This document shows, one piece after another, positions 1 through 8,100 of a stretch of 64,000 nt of DNA (position 1 is its first letter; every line of letters starts with the position of its first letter). The translations under genes and the position numbers were made by a program. The notes under the pieces are model-generated. The model was not told where the DNA came from. It was given only the letters and a program-made list of their open reading frames with translations, and ran no database searches. The DNA lies in assembly GCF_005222845.1 (NCBI RefSeq), contig NZ_STFZ01000021.1, positions 1 to 64,000 on the forward strand. Reading direction: 5' to 3'. The DNA is from Rhizobium sp. FY34 (GTDB taxonomy: Bacteria > Pseudomonadota > Alphaproteobacteria > Rhizobiales > Rhizobiaceae).

Positions 1-37
1 GAGCCTGTAAAACGAACCAGAGCTTTGAGGCCATGAT

Positions 38-400
38 CTATATGGCAGCGGCTGTGATCAACTCACGATGAATCCCCACAGACCCTAGAATGGGGCGGAT
101 CACGTCCAGCTTCCAATTGTGTTCCGCCAAGCCGCGCTCATCAATCCGAAGGAATTTCGGCTCAATAGGTTCGCGGAAATATTCCTTTACCTTCTGCTGG
201 ATTTCAGGCGGGAGGCTGGAAACACGAACAACGTATTGTTTGCCGTCACTGCCGCCATGTTCGGCGCCGATCATGGTCACGTCGATGCGACATCCGTTCC
301 ATGCCTTCCCGGCAAGCCCATTCTGAAGGGCTTGCCGGGCTTTTTGGGCCGAAATGCCCGCCGCCGAAGCAAATACGTCACTCGTGATCCAAGGCATCAT
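38..400 (-). CDS. Mu-like transposase A, N-terminal DNA-binding fragment
   Basis: The 120-residue product resembles the N-terminal Mu-type DNA-binding domain of phage A transposases, which binds the phage ends and enhancer. The recognisable part is about residues 3-75, ending in the family's VSSLPPEIQQ-like stretch. A full MuA-type protein is several hundred residues long, but here an in-frame TAG at 38-40 ends the frame right after the linker, and neither alternative frame stays open at that point. The gene follows the gp16-type regulator by one base, as in an early transposition operon. It may be a truncated or mutated transposase, but the window edge hides what follows. Confidence 0.6.
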   Translation of the reverse strand: MMPWITSDVFASAAGISAQKARQALQNGLAGKAWNGCRIDVTMIGAEHGGSDGKQYVVRVSSLPPEIQQKVKEYFREPIEPKFLRIDERGLAEHNWKLDVIRPILGSVGIHRELITAAAI

Positions 401-401
401 G

Positions 402-605
402 TCAGGCGTCCAGCAGCGACTGTTTCACCGGTGGCTTGATGCCAAGTTCTACCGCGATTTTACGGCTCATGCCGTGCCTGCATTGCACTGTGCCCTGAAG
501 AACGGCGTAGACGAGGCGCGGCTTGTAGCCCTTTGCCAATGCCCACTCCTTGATTGTTAGTCCTTCAGCCTCAAAGCGCTGACGCACTTGCTCTTGTATG
601 CTCAT
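402..605 (-). CDS. BcepMu gp16-type phage DNA-binding regulator
   Basis: This 67-residue helix-turn-helix protein matches the pattern of BcepMu gp16/Ner-like early regulators: an EGLTIKEWALAKGY helix, then VYAVLQG and a C-terminal RKIAVELGIKP segment. Such proteins sit between the repressor and transposase A of transposable phages and control early transcription. The ATG at 605 is chosen because purine-rich GGAGGATAGAGGT lies directly before it; a TTG fifteen bases earlier would swallow that site. The gene diverges from the repressor at 674, so the 69 bp between them should hold the phage early promoters and operators. Confidence 0.7.
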   Translation of the reverse strand: MSIQEQVRQRFEAEGLTIKEWALAKGYKPRLVYAVLQGTVQCRHGMSRKIAVELGIKPPVKQSLLDA

Positions 606-673
606 ACCTCTATCCTCCAATGTGCAAACCGTGTTCGGCTATGGTTAGCAAAATGTAGGATTTGGAAATCAAT

Positions 674-1213
674 ATGTCAACGTACAGTTCGCAAAATGAT
701 TCAAGCTTGGAAATCAATGCTGATGACGTAATTGACCGGCTGAAGCGAGCAGCAGGCGTCGACAGTGATATTGAACTGGCGGAGTCTCTCGGTGTAAATA
801 AATCAACCGTCTCAACATGGAGAAGCCGCAAACGAATTCCCTACCCAGAAGTAGTTCGAGTCGCTTTAGATACGCGACAGAACATAGATTGGATACTAAC
901 CGGTAGAGAACGTGAGGAGATGATCCCCGGTGCGTTCGACGGCCCATTTAACGTAAACGTCTTATCCGCCGCGCTTTACGACGTCTGGGAGAGTAAGATT
1001 TTTCAGGACGGACAAAACGGCAACGATTGGAGAAAAGCTATCTTCCGCGCCAAGTGGATTATACAGCGCTACAATCAATTCATTTACATCATGGGCGACA
1101 TGACGAAAGACGGTCGGATGACCGAAAAGGATTTCACTAACTATCTATTCGATATGCTCGGAATTGACGAAAAAGGTGTTCCAACAAGGAAGCCAAATGA
1201 GGCAGACGAGTAA
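674..1213 (+). CDS. Phage CI-like repressor with N-terminal HTH
   Basis: The 179-residue protein has an N-terminal phage-repressor helix-turn-helix at about residues 17-65, with the pattern ELAESLGVNKSTVSTWRSRK followed by IDWILTGR, typical of the Bac_CI_repr type. The C-terminal half is an unrecognised helical domain, without the Ser/Lys peptidase motif of LexA-like repressors, so RecA-stimulated self-cleavage is not expected. It is transcribed away from the early operon and towards the phage end, the usual place of the lysogeny repressor in Mu-like phages. The ATG at 674 is preferred over an upstream TTG. Base composition is more AT-rich than the host genes to the right. Confidence 0.7.
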   Translation: MSTYSSQNDSSLEINADDVIDRLKRAAGVDSDIELAESLGVNKSTVSTWRSRKRIPYPEVVRVALDTRQNIDWILTGREREEMIPGAFDGPFNVNVLSAALYDVWESKIFQDGQNGNDWRKAIFRAKWIIQRYNQFIYIMGDMTKDGRMTEKDFTNYLFDMLGIDEKGVPTRKPNEADE

Positions 1214-1321
1214 GCTCATGATGGCTGTATTTGAGGGTGCGCAAAGGGTTCTCGAAATGGCACATTATGGAACTTAACATCTTCTAATGAAGGCAAGATT
1301 ACACAACGAAATCAATAAGGT

Positions 1322-1464
1322 GGGAATTCTATTAGATTCACAAATCCTACTTTTGCACTCACGCCGATTGGGAAACACGAAAATCACGAAATTTCAGTGA
1401 GTTGGCGCGCTAAAATCTAATTTAATTTCCGACATCTGGGCGGGCAAAATCTAAAATAATTTCC
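1322..1464. repeat. Candidate transposase-binding sites at prophage left end
   Basis: Two direct 19-bp repeats, AAAATCTAATTTAATTTCC (1412-1430) and AAAATCTAAAATAATTTCC (1446-1464), match at 17 of 19 positions. A third, inverted copy at 1322-1340 matches about 14 of 19. Several weakly conserved sites close to the terminus are how Mu-type ends bind transposase A. With the repressor pointing towards them, they mark the phage left end, and the terminus is probably within about ten bases after 1464. The gene-free stretch 1214-1561 holds these sites, followed by the host lexA promoter. Confidence 0.6.
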
Positions 1465-1496
1465 ACGCCTCCACAAGTTCACCGGTTTTTAGGCAC

Positions 1497-1523
1497 TTGC
1501 AGAACACATACGGAACATATAGT
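1497..1523 (+). promoter_or_regulatory. lexA promoter with SOS box GAAC-N7-GAAC
   Basis: GAAC at 1502-1505 and GAAC at 1513-1516 are separated by exactly seven bases. This is the reverse complement of the alphaproteobacterial LexA operator GTTC-N7-GTTC. The box overlaps a plausible promoter, TTGCAG (1497-1502) and TATAGT (1518-1523), 39 bp before the lexA start. It implies autorepression of lexA. The prophage ends about 30 bp upstream, leaving this element intact. Confidence 0.8.
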
Positions 1524-1561
1524 GTCCATTCTGGATTTGTTTCCTCCATGGGGTGCCCTCG

Positions 1562-2272
1562 ATGCTTACACGCAAACAGCAGGAATTGCTTCTGTTCATT
1601 CATGAACGCATGAAGGAATCCGGTGTACCGCCATCCTTCGACGAAATGAAGGATGCGCTTGACCTGGCGTCGAAGTCCGGCATCCATCGGCTGATCACCG
1701 CGCTTGAGGAACGTGGCTTTATCCGCCGCCTTCCCAACCGGGCGCGTGCGCTCGAAGTCATCAAGCTGCCGGAATCCTATCAGCCCCCGGCCCCGCGCCG
1801 CGGCTTTTCGCCCAGCGTCATTGAGGGCAGCTTGGGCAAGGTTCCGCCCGCCAAACCATCCGCACCGGTGATGGAAGAGGAAACCGGTTCAGCCAGCGTG
1901 CCTGTGATGGGACGCATTGCCGCCGGCGTGCCGATCTCCGCCATCCAGAACAACACGCACAATATCAGCGTACCGATCGAGATGCTCGGAACCGGCGAAC
2001 ATTATGCGCTGGAGGTGAAGGGCGATTCGATGATCGAGGCCGGTATTCTGGATGGCGATACGGTGATCATCCGCAATGGCAGTTCGGCAACGCCCGGCGA
2101 TATCGTGGTGGCGCTGGTGGATGACGAGGAAGCGACGCTGAAACGGTTTCGCCGCAAGGGCGCCTCCATTGCGCTGGAAGCGGCAAACCCGGCCTATGAG
2201 ACGCGTATTTTCGGCCCGGACCGAGTGAAGATCCAGGGCAAGCTCGTCGGCCTCATTCGCCGCTATCACTGA
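1562..2272 (+). CDS. lexA: LexA SOS repressor / autopeptidase
   Basis: LexA represses DNA-damage genes and cleaves itself when RecA filaments form. The 236-residue protein has an N-terminal winged helix (about 1-65), a long linker typical of alphaproteobacteria, and a C-terminal S24 peptidase domain. The scissile Ala121-Gly122 lies in GRIAAGVP, the nucleophile is Ser156 in GDSM, and the general base is Lys194 in ATLKRF. The ATG at 1562 is chosen because translation from [10 protein letters not shown] fits the family N-terminus. Its own SOS box lies 39 bp upstream. Length and residues look fully functional. Confidence 0.97.
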   Translation: MLTRKQQELLLFIHERMKESGVPPSFDEMKDALDLASKSGIHRLITALEERGFIRRLPNRARALEVIKLPESYQPPAPRRGFSPSVIEGSLGKVPPAKPSAPVMEEETGSASVPVMGRIAAGVPISAIQNNTHNISVPIEMLGTGEHYALEVKGDSMIEAGILDGDTVIIRNGSSATPGDIVVALVDDEEATLKRFRRKGASIALEAANPAYETRIFGPDRVKIQGKLVGLIRRYH

Positions 2273-2303
2273 GGCCTTTCAAACGATGCTGCCGGATTAA
2301 GGT

Positions 2304-4856
2304 TCACATTTCTGATGCCGCGAGAAGCTGGCGTACGGGTTTAGGCACATCTGCATCAAAGGTTCTGTTGCGCCAGTCATAGGTTCTGCTGATGGTCCAG
2401 GGACGGTCGGCGCCATAGACAGCGCCACTCGCCTGCCAGTCGCTTTTGTTATGAGATCCGTTGAAGTCTATCTCGACGGTGCCAGTGAGGCGCAGAACCT
2501 TGCCGTTCAGCAGCAATGCGCCAGAACGGCAGGTCTCAAATCGGGCGGAGGCGGCAATGACGATATCGGCCACATCGCAGCCAATGCCGGCATACCGCCC
2601 ATCCTCGATCATCACGATCTTGATGCCCTCTTGGGTTCTGGCAAGGCAGGCGATCTTGATCACGCAGACGAAACGGCCGGCGGGACTGGTGTCGATAAGG
2701 GTCTGGAATGCCTTTGCCGCCGTCTTCAGCGCCTCGGGTGACAGCGGCATGCGCTGCGGGTTTGGCGTATCACTCGCTGATGACGCGACGGCTGGAAGCG
2801 GGGATGACGCATTGATGGGGCTATTGCTTTGGTCAGGGCCGTTCAGTCCGAAGTCGTCTGGTTGGCGCTGGAGCGGCTGGAGGGTGTTTTCGATGCGCAA
2901 GGCATTTTGCCACTGGCGATAGATAAAGTCCGGTGGCTTTCGACGATTGATGGATGCGGTTCGGTCATCAAGGAGGGCAGCCAGCGTTCCATCTTCAAAG
3001 ATCAGCAGGCTCGGCATTGGCCGTTGCGCCGACCAGACGAACATGCCGATGGCAGCCGCCATGAGTGGAAGTCCAGCAAGCCTGATGCCTGTCTTGAAGA
3101 TCACCAGGATAAGAAAGCCGCTGACGGCAAGCCCGAGAAAACAGGGATGCGGCCGACCGGTGGGCATTTCGCCACCCCAGCCGGCAACGGTGCGGGCGAC
3201 CGAAATCACGAGGTCCAGCGCCTGCCCCATCAGTTGGAAAAAGGGAGCATCAAGGCCGAATGGCATCAGCAGCATGCCGGCGAGCCCGCAGGGCATGACG
3301 ACGAGCGAGATGAGCGGCATGGCGGCAAGATTGGCGACGAGGCCGTAACCAGTCAGTTGGTGGAAGTGGCTGGCCGAAAACATAGCGGTCGAGAGACCAC
3401 CGATCAGCGATGTCATGGCCGTGCCCGCAACCATTGCCAGGCCGAGGGACAGGAGACCTGAAAGCGGTCCGCCGGTCGGTCGTGGCGCGTGATCCTCTGA
3501 GCGGTTGCGATGGCTCATCCAGGCGGCATAGCCGGCCACCAGTGCTGCGGTCGCCGCAAACGACATCTGGAAGCTCGCTCCCAGGAGAGCCGAAGGCGAG
3601 ACCACGAGAATGACAAGTGCTGCAAGCGCCACATTGTGCAGGCTGATCGAGGGGCGATCGAAGAAAACCGCCAGAAGCATGATCGCCATCATCAGGAAGG
3701 CGCGCTCCGCCGAAACGCCAAAGCCCGAAATGAGGTAATAGGCCGTCACCATCACGAGGGCGCCGGCGGCGGCAATCTTCTTGGTGGCGACGCTCTGGGC
3801 AAAGACCGGCATCAGACTGAGCAGCGTGCGCACGCCGACAAAGAATATGCCGGCAGCAAGCGCCATATTGAGCCCGGAGATCGCCACGATATGTGCAAGA
3901 CCCGATAGCCGCAGGGCCTCCAGCGTGTCGCGCGAAATGGCACGGCGCTCATCCGTCACGATGGCGGCGGCAAAGGCGCCAGCATCGCCGGGCACGTTGG
4001 AACGGATCCGGTCGCCGATCGCACCACGCAGGGCAAACAACTCGATACGCAGCCTTTGCCACGCCCCGATATCCTCATCCGGTGCAGCGCCCGCAGACGG
4101 TGCGCCATAGAAATAGCCGATCGCGCCGATCCCGTCAAAATAGGCCGAAAAGCCGAAATCAGAGAGGCCGGGCAGAGCCGGCCCGGAAGGCGGCGAAAGG
4201 CGGGCAAGGCCACTGATCGTCTGCCCCGGCTCCACCGGCGCTCCTCGCCCGCGCGCCAGGACCGCGACTTTTTCCGGCTGGCGTATAAGAATCGGCGCCC
4301 GCGTGCCCGTCAGGCGGATCTCGTAGCGCCAACGCCCCTCGCCTGCCGCTTCCCGGCGCTCTACCACGCCGGTCAGACGGGTGGTCACGGGCGTGTCGAG
4401 AACCACTGTCGCATGCCGCAGGGTCTCGAATGCCGCAAGCCCCATGCCGGCAAAAACAAGGCCCGACGCCATGAGCAGATGTCCCGCAAGGGAACGACCG
4501 CGCCAGCCAAGGGTTAGGCCGGCAAGCAGAAGCGGCAGCGCCATCGCCCCAAGCCAGGCCGGAGGATCGCGTGCCATCGAAAACCAGAACACCACGCCAA
4601 GCCCGAGGAAGACAGGTATCAGCAGAAACAGCCGTCCATGCGCCTCTTCCAGCAAAAAAGCACTGATTGTCCGTTCAGCCAGTCGCGTGCCAAAATCCCT
4701 GAATGTGCGGCGCCGCAGCTGCTTCGGCTGCGCCAAGCGGGTCAAATCGGCAGGGGTCGAAGATGGCAGAGGCACAAGCGTCGCAGGAGCCCAGGCCGTC
4801 GGCGCCTCGGTCGGTCGCGGCGGCAAATGTATACCGAGAGCATCCCCTTGCGACAA
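2304..4856 (-). CDS. comEC: ComEC/Rec2-family DNA uptake channel protein
   Basis: ComEC forms the inner-membrane channel for single-stranded DNA during natural transformation. The 850-residue product has a pair of N-terminal hydrophobic segments (about 75-130), a periplasmic region, then the Competence domain with the AHIVAISGLNMAL motif near residue 335 and many membrane helices to about 600. The C-terminal part has the position of the family's metallo-beta-lactamase-like domain but shows no HxHxDH motif. It starts at a TTG, since no in-frame ATG precedes the first membrane helices. It is convergent with lexA. Whether the host is competent cannot be told. Confidence 0.88.
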   Translation of the reverse strand: MSQGDALGIHLPPRPTEAPTAWAPATLVPLPSSTPADLTRLAQPKQLRRRTFRDFGTRLAERTISAFLLEEAHGRLFLLIPVFLGLGVVFWFSMARDPPAWLGAMALPLLLAGLTLGWRGRSLAGHLLMASGLVFAGMGLAAFETLRHATVVLDTPVTTRLTGVVERREAAGEGRWRYEIRLTGTRAPILIRQPEKVAVLARGRGAPVEPGQTISGLARLSPPSGPALPGLSDFGFSAYFDGIGAIGYFYGAPSAGAAPDEDIGAWQRLRIELFALRGAIGDRIRSNVPGDAGAFAAAIVTDERRAISRDTLEALRLSGLAHIVAISGLNMALAAGIFFVGVRTLLSLMPVFAQSVATKKIAAAGALVMVTAYYLISGFGVSAERAFLMMAIMLLAVFFDRPSISLHNVALAALVILVVSPSALLGASFQMSFAATAALVAGYAAWMSHRNRSEDHAPRPTGGPLSGLLSLGLAMVAGTAMTSLIGGLSTAMFSASHFHQLTGYGLVANLAAMPLISLVVMPCGLAGMLLMPFGLDAPFFQLMGQALDLVISVARTVAGWGGEMPTGRPHPCFLGLAVSGFLILVIFKTGIRLAGLPLMAAAIGMFVWSAQRPMPSLLIFEDGTLAALLDDRTASINRRKPPDFIYRQWQNALRIENTLQPLQRQPDDFGLNGPDQSNSPINASSPLPAVASSASDTPNPQRMPLSPEALKTAAKAFQTLIDTSPAGRFVCVIKIACLARTQEGIKIVMIEDGRYAGIGCDVADIVIAASARFETCRSGALLLNGKVLRLTGTVEIDFNGSHNKSDWQASGAVYGADRPWTISRTYDWRNRTFDADVPKPVRQLLAASEM

Positions 4857-5159
4857 TTTTCCACCCCTTGTGAATTGCCTGCCGCTCTTAACCGAAAGAC
4901 AACCTGCACCTGATTATCTGATCGCGTCAATGCCGCTTCCGCCGGCAAGTCTTCGCTTTGGGCCATTGGATCGATTTAATCCAACTGAAGCGGAATTCGG
5001 CGTGTCTTAGTCCCGGAAGAACACATTGCATCTCGCTGTTTCGCGCTGCACAATTAGACATGTGGAGCGCTTGGCAGCGCGCTTTAGATCATATAGCTAA
5101 TTTCAGACGCTTCACTCTTCTGGCGCAGATTGCGCCATTCCGCTCCTCGGAGGATCAGC
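4857..5159. promoter_or_regulatory. Divergent comEC-gltA upstream region
   Basis: This 303-bp stretch separates the divergent comEC and gltA genes and shows no coding sequence. It contains an inverted repeat TTGGAT-N7-ATCCAA at 4966-4984. A weak promoter-like pair, TTGGCA (5071-5076) and TATAGC (5092-5097), has a short 15-bp spacer. A clear Shine-Dalgarno GGAGG at 5149-5153 precedes the gltA ATG. In related rhizobia, from memory, gltX lies between comEC and gltA; it is not here. Confidence 0.4.
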
Positions 5160-6449
5160 ATGACGGACACAAGCGCACATCTTGGATTGGGAGATAAGAC
5201 GGTCGACCTTCAGGTCAGGAAGGGAACCATCGGACCGGACGTGATCGATATCGGTGCACTCTACAAGAATACCGGTACCTTCACCTACGATCCGGGGTTC
5301 ACATCGACGGCGTCCTGCGAATCCAAGATCACTTTCATTGATGGCGACGAAGGCATTCTTCTGCATCGCGGCTATCCGATCGAGCAGTTGGCGGAACACG
5401 GCGACTTCCTGGAAACCTGCTATCTGCTGCTTTACGGCGAACTGCCGACGGCTGCCCAGAAGAAGGATTTCGATCACCGCGTCACGCATCACACCATGGT
5501 GCATGAGCAGATGAGCCGCTTCTTCACCGGCTTCCGCCGCGATGCGCATCCGATGGCTGTCATGTGCGGCTGCGTCGGCGCACTTTCGGCCTTCTACCAC
5601 GATTCCACCGACATCACCGATCCGCACCAGCGCATGGTTGCCTCGCTGCGCATGATCGCCAAGATGCCGACGCTCGCTGCCATGGCCTATAAATACCATA
5701 TCGGCCAGCCCTTCGTGTATCCGCAGAACAATCTGGATTACGCCTCGAACTTCCTGCGCATGTGCTTTGCCGTGCCTTGCGAAGAGTACAAGGTGAACCC
5801 GGTTCTGGCGCGTGCCATGGACCGCATCTTCATCCTGCATGCAGACCACGAGCAGAACGCCTCGACCTCCACCGTGCGCCTGGCCGGTTCGTCGGGTGCC
5901 AACCCGTTTGCCTGCATCGCGGCCGGCATTGCCTGCCTCTGGGGCCCGGCCCATGGCGGCGCCAATGAAGCGGCTCTCAACATGCTCACCGAGATCGGCT
6001 CTGTCGACAAGATCCCGGAATACATCGCCCGCGCCAAGGACAAGAACGATCCGTTCCGCCTGATGGGCTTTGGCCACCGCGTCTACAAGAACTACGATCC
6101 GCGTGCCAAGATCATGCAGAAGACGACGCATGAGGTTCTGGCGGAACTCGGCCTCAAGGACGATCCGCTCCTGCAGGTTGCCATGGAACTGGAAAAGATT
6201 GCGCTGACGGATGACTACTTCATCGAGAAGAAGCTCTATCCGAACATCGACTTCTATTCCGGCATCACGCTGAAGGCGATGGGCTTCCCCACGACCATGT
6301 TCACCGTGCTGTTTGCTCTGGCCCGCACCGTCGGCTGGATCGCCCAGTGGGCCGAAATGATCGAAGATCCGCAGCAGCGCATTGGCCGTCCGCGCCAGCT
6401 CTATACGGGCGCTGCCCAGCGCGATTACCTGCCGGTTTCCAAGCGTTGA
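5160..6449 (+). CDS. gltA: Citrate synthase, type II
   Basis: Citrate synthase condenses acetyl-CoA and oxaloacetate at the entry of the TCA cycle. The 429-residue protein is full length for the hexameric Gram-negative type. The catalytic histidines sit in [10 protein letters not shown] and GFGHRVYK. The start at 5160 follows a GGAGG ribosome site at the right distance. A strong intrinsic terminator follows. A diverged copy of the last 17 codons plus the terminator leader recurs at 31525-31625. Confidence 0.97.
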   Translation: MTDTSAHLGLGDKTVDLQVRKGTIGPDVIDIGALYKNTGTFTYDPGFTSTASCESKITFIDGDEGILLHRGYPIEQLAEHGDFLETCYLLLYGELPTAAQKKDFDHRVTHHTMVHEQMSRFFTGFRRDAHPMAVMCGCVGALSAFYHDSTDITDPHQRMVASLRMIAKMPTLAAMAYKYHIGQPFVYPQNNLDYASNFLRMCFAVPCEEYKVNPVLARAMDRIFILHADHEQNASTSTVRLAGSSGANPFACIAAGIACLWGPAHGGANEAALNMLTEIGSVDKIPEYIARAKDKNDPFRLMGFGHRVYKNYDPRAKIMQKTTHEVLAELGLKDDPLLQVAMELEKIALTDDYFIEKKLYPNIDFYSGITLKAMGFPTTMFTVLFALARTVGWIAQWAEMIEDPQQRIGRPRQLYTGAAQRDYLPVSKR

Positions 6450-6479
6450 TCGCAGACTGACAGTTCGACACGACACGAT

Positions 6480-6510
6480 AGCCCGCGAGAGTTCCGCGGG
6501 CTTTTTTTTT
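6480..6510 (+). terminator. Intrinsic terminator of gltA
   Basis: AGCCCGCG (6480-6487) and CGCGGGCT (6495-6502) form a perfect 8-bp stem around a 7-base loop, followed by an uninterrupted T tract to 6510. It lies 30 bp after the gltA stop codon. The copy of this region at 31525-31625 keeps the left arm but not the right arm or the T run. Confidence 0.93.
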
Positions 6511-6653
6511 GTTGTGGCTGGCAAGTCGTGGAAGGATGGTGGCATCGATCAGCTTGTGCCAGCCCATGTGGTACAGTCCATCGATCCACTCTCGCCAGAG
6601 GCTCAGAATTCCTTTAGAAGCCAGCCAATCTTGAGAGTTTGGAGCGCGCGCCG

Positions 6654-6899
6654 ATGAACACCCCCTGGAACAAACCCGTTGTCGTTCATCTGGGTGAGCC
6701 TCCCGTCGAAACCGTCATCGAAACGACACAGGCAGCCGCCTGGGCCATGATCGAGGACTGGCCGATGGAAGATGGCGTGGCGCTTGATCGCGCGCTGGAG
6801 GTTTGTGCAGCCGTGGATGCGCGCAAGCGCAAGCCCGAAGATGCCAGGCTTGCCTTTGTTCAAGCGGCCACAGAGGCCGGTATTCTGATACGTGCCTGA
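6654..6899 (+). CDS. DUF982 family small protein
   Basis: The 81-residue product fits the DUF982 pattern, which is common and often multi-copy in Rhizobiales: a Trp near the N-terminus, PVVVHLGEP, a central WAMIEDWP, and PEDARLAFVQAATEAGI near the end. The function of this family is unknown. The ATG at 6654 is preferred to a TTG fifteen bases upstream, and the ribosome site is weak. It stands alone between the gltA terminator and an AT-rich gap. Confidence 0.65.
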   Translation: MNTPWNKPVVVHLGEPPVETVIETTQAAAWAMIEDWPMEDGVALDRALEVCAAVDARKRKPEDARLAFVQAATEAGILIRA

Positions 6900-7387
6900 G
6901 ATGAATTGGGCGGTGATCGACATTTCTGTCCGAACAGTGCGGACGATGGGTCAACTCGCAGAGCCACCCAGCTCTAAGCAGAGAAAACAGCAAATCATCA
7001 GGCTCTTGACTCCGACGACCGAAATCAGTGCCAGCACCTGGCTTGGGACAATCCGCGTCCAGATCCGTTTACGGCCGCTCCTGTAGGAAATAACCAGGAT
7101 GCTAGTGCTTGCATCATACTGCGCACACATGATGCGCCGTCCAAAAAGGTAAAAATTCTGCTTTCCGTCAGTCATCGGACGCCACTGGTTCTTCGATGAA
7201 CCATCTACGCACAACCTTCGTGCCGCTGCAACCTTTGCTGATCGATCACCGACATAGTGACGATAAATAAGTGTATCTATGCGGGAAAGTGAACTTAATA
7301 TGCCATAGCGCCGTAAGTTCCTACCGGCCCAGGACGGACAGAAACGAAAGGATGAAAATCAAAAAAATAAAAATTTAAGTCGTGCTT
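6900..7387. other. AT-rich gap downstream of tRNA-Arg
   Basis: Nearly 490 bp lie between the DUF982 gene and the 3' end of tRNA-Arg. The part at about 7240-7385 is clearly AT-rich compared with the neighbours, including an A-rich run around 7358-7378. No integrase, direct copy of the tRNA 3' end, or convincing gene was seen; one doubtful minus-strand frame is listed separately. Sequence immediately 3' of a tRNA is a common landing site for integrated elements, so this may be a scar, but that is inference. Confidence 0.35.
6951..7214 (-). CDS. Doubtful small hypothetical protein
   Basis: An open frame of 87 codons begins with TTG at 7214; an ATG lies 13 codons later. The product has a polar N-terminal half with YDASTSILVISYRSGRKRIW, which looks strand-like, and a hydrophobic C-terminal end rich in Cys and Leu. 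No family is recognised and no good ribosome site precedes either start. It lies in an otherwise empty, AT-rich region, so it may be a chance frame. Confidence 0.22.
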   Translation of the reverse strand: MCVDGSSKNQWRPMTDGKQNFYLFGRRIMCAQYDASTSILVISYRSGRKRIWTRIVPSQVLALISVVGVKSLMICCFLCLELGGSAS

Positions 7388-7464
7388 TGGCGACCCCTGC
7401 AGGACTCGAACCTGCGACCTACTGCTTAGAAGGCAGTTGCTCTATCCAGTTGAGCTAAGGGGCC
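7388..7464 (-). tRNA. tRNA-Arg (anticodon TCT)
   Basis: Read on the minus strand, the 77-nt sequence folds as a cloverleaf. The acceptor GGCCCCT pairs with AGGGGTC with one G-U, the anticodon stem ACTGC/GCAGT encloses CTTCTAA (anticodon TCT), and the T arm contains GGTTCGAGTCC. The discriminator G is followed by an encoded CCA. Confidence 0.96.
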
Positions 7465-7487
7465 TGAAGCCGCCGGCCGATATACGC

Positions 7488-7793
7488 TCAATGCGTCCAG
7501 GGCTGGTTGCGATTGAATTTGAAATTGTCAGTGTAGGAAACGACCTGGCGTGCGGCTTCCTTCGGCGCAATCACACGGAATTCGAGACCCTTGCGCTCGG
7601 CATAGGACTGAGCCTGCTCCAGCGTTTCGAAGGTGAGCTTCACCTGCTGGTTCATATCGGAGGAGGAAGTGTATCCCAGCACGGGATCGATACTGCGCGG
7701 CACTTCCTGGTCGAATTCCAGGACCCAGAGATGCGTCTTGGCCTTGCCGGACTGCATGGCAGTTTTCGCAGGACGATAGATTTTTGCCGTCAT
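7488..7793 (-). CDS. NDUFS4-like ETC complex I accessory subunit
   Basis: The 101-residue protein matches the ETC_C1_NDUFS4 family, an accessory subunit of the peripheral arm of NADH dehydrogenase found in alphaproteobacteria and mitochondria. Visible hallmarks are AKIYRPAKTAMQSGKA near the start, WVLEFD, LTFETLEQAQSYAERKGLEFRVI, and the basic Trp-containing end NFKFNRNQPW. The start at 7793 (MTAKIYRP) fits the family better than the longer frame upstream. It lies between two tRNA genes on the same strand, away from the nuo operon. Confidence 0.85.
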   Translation of the reverse strand: MTAKIYRPAKTAMQSGKAKTHLWVLEFDQEVPRSIDPVLGYTSSSDMNQQVKLTFETLEQAQSYAERKGLEFRVIAPKEAARQVVSYTDNFKFNRNQPWTH

Positions 7794-7939
7794 TCCCAGT
7801 AACGCTCCTTCGCGCTCCATAAAGCCTGATACCATTTCCGTATCAGCCTACCATTTTTTCTGCGAGGAAGCACCAGTCTCGTCGAAACGTGGCCTGCCTA
7901 CAGACCGATCCCGCAAGTCGCGGCACCGACAAGCGACGA

Positions 7940-8016
<77 letters not shown>

Positions 8017-8100
8017 TTCCAACGGTGAGATGGCAGATACACGGTTCATGCCATGCCTGCAACTGCAAATCTCACGCAGTGCACAAGTTGGCATGCCTAT

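Noticed and set aside
5112..6545. Minus-strand frame opposite gltA
   Set aside because: Shadow of citrate synthase; it also runs through the gltA terminator.
6951..7214. KTSC-domain protein
   Set aside because: The YDxxTxxLxxxYxSG-like stretch is suggestive, but the KTSC signature itself is absent and the start site is poor.
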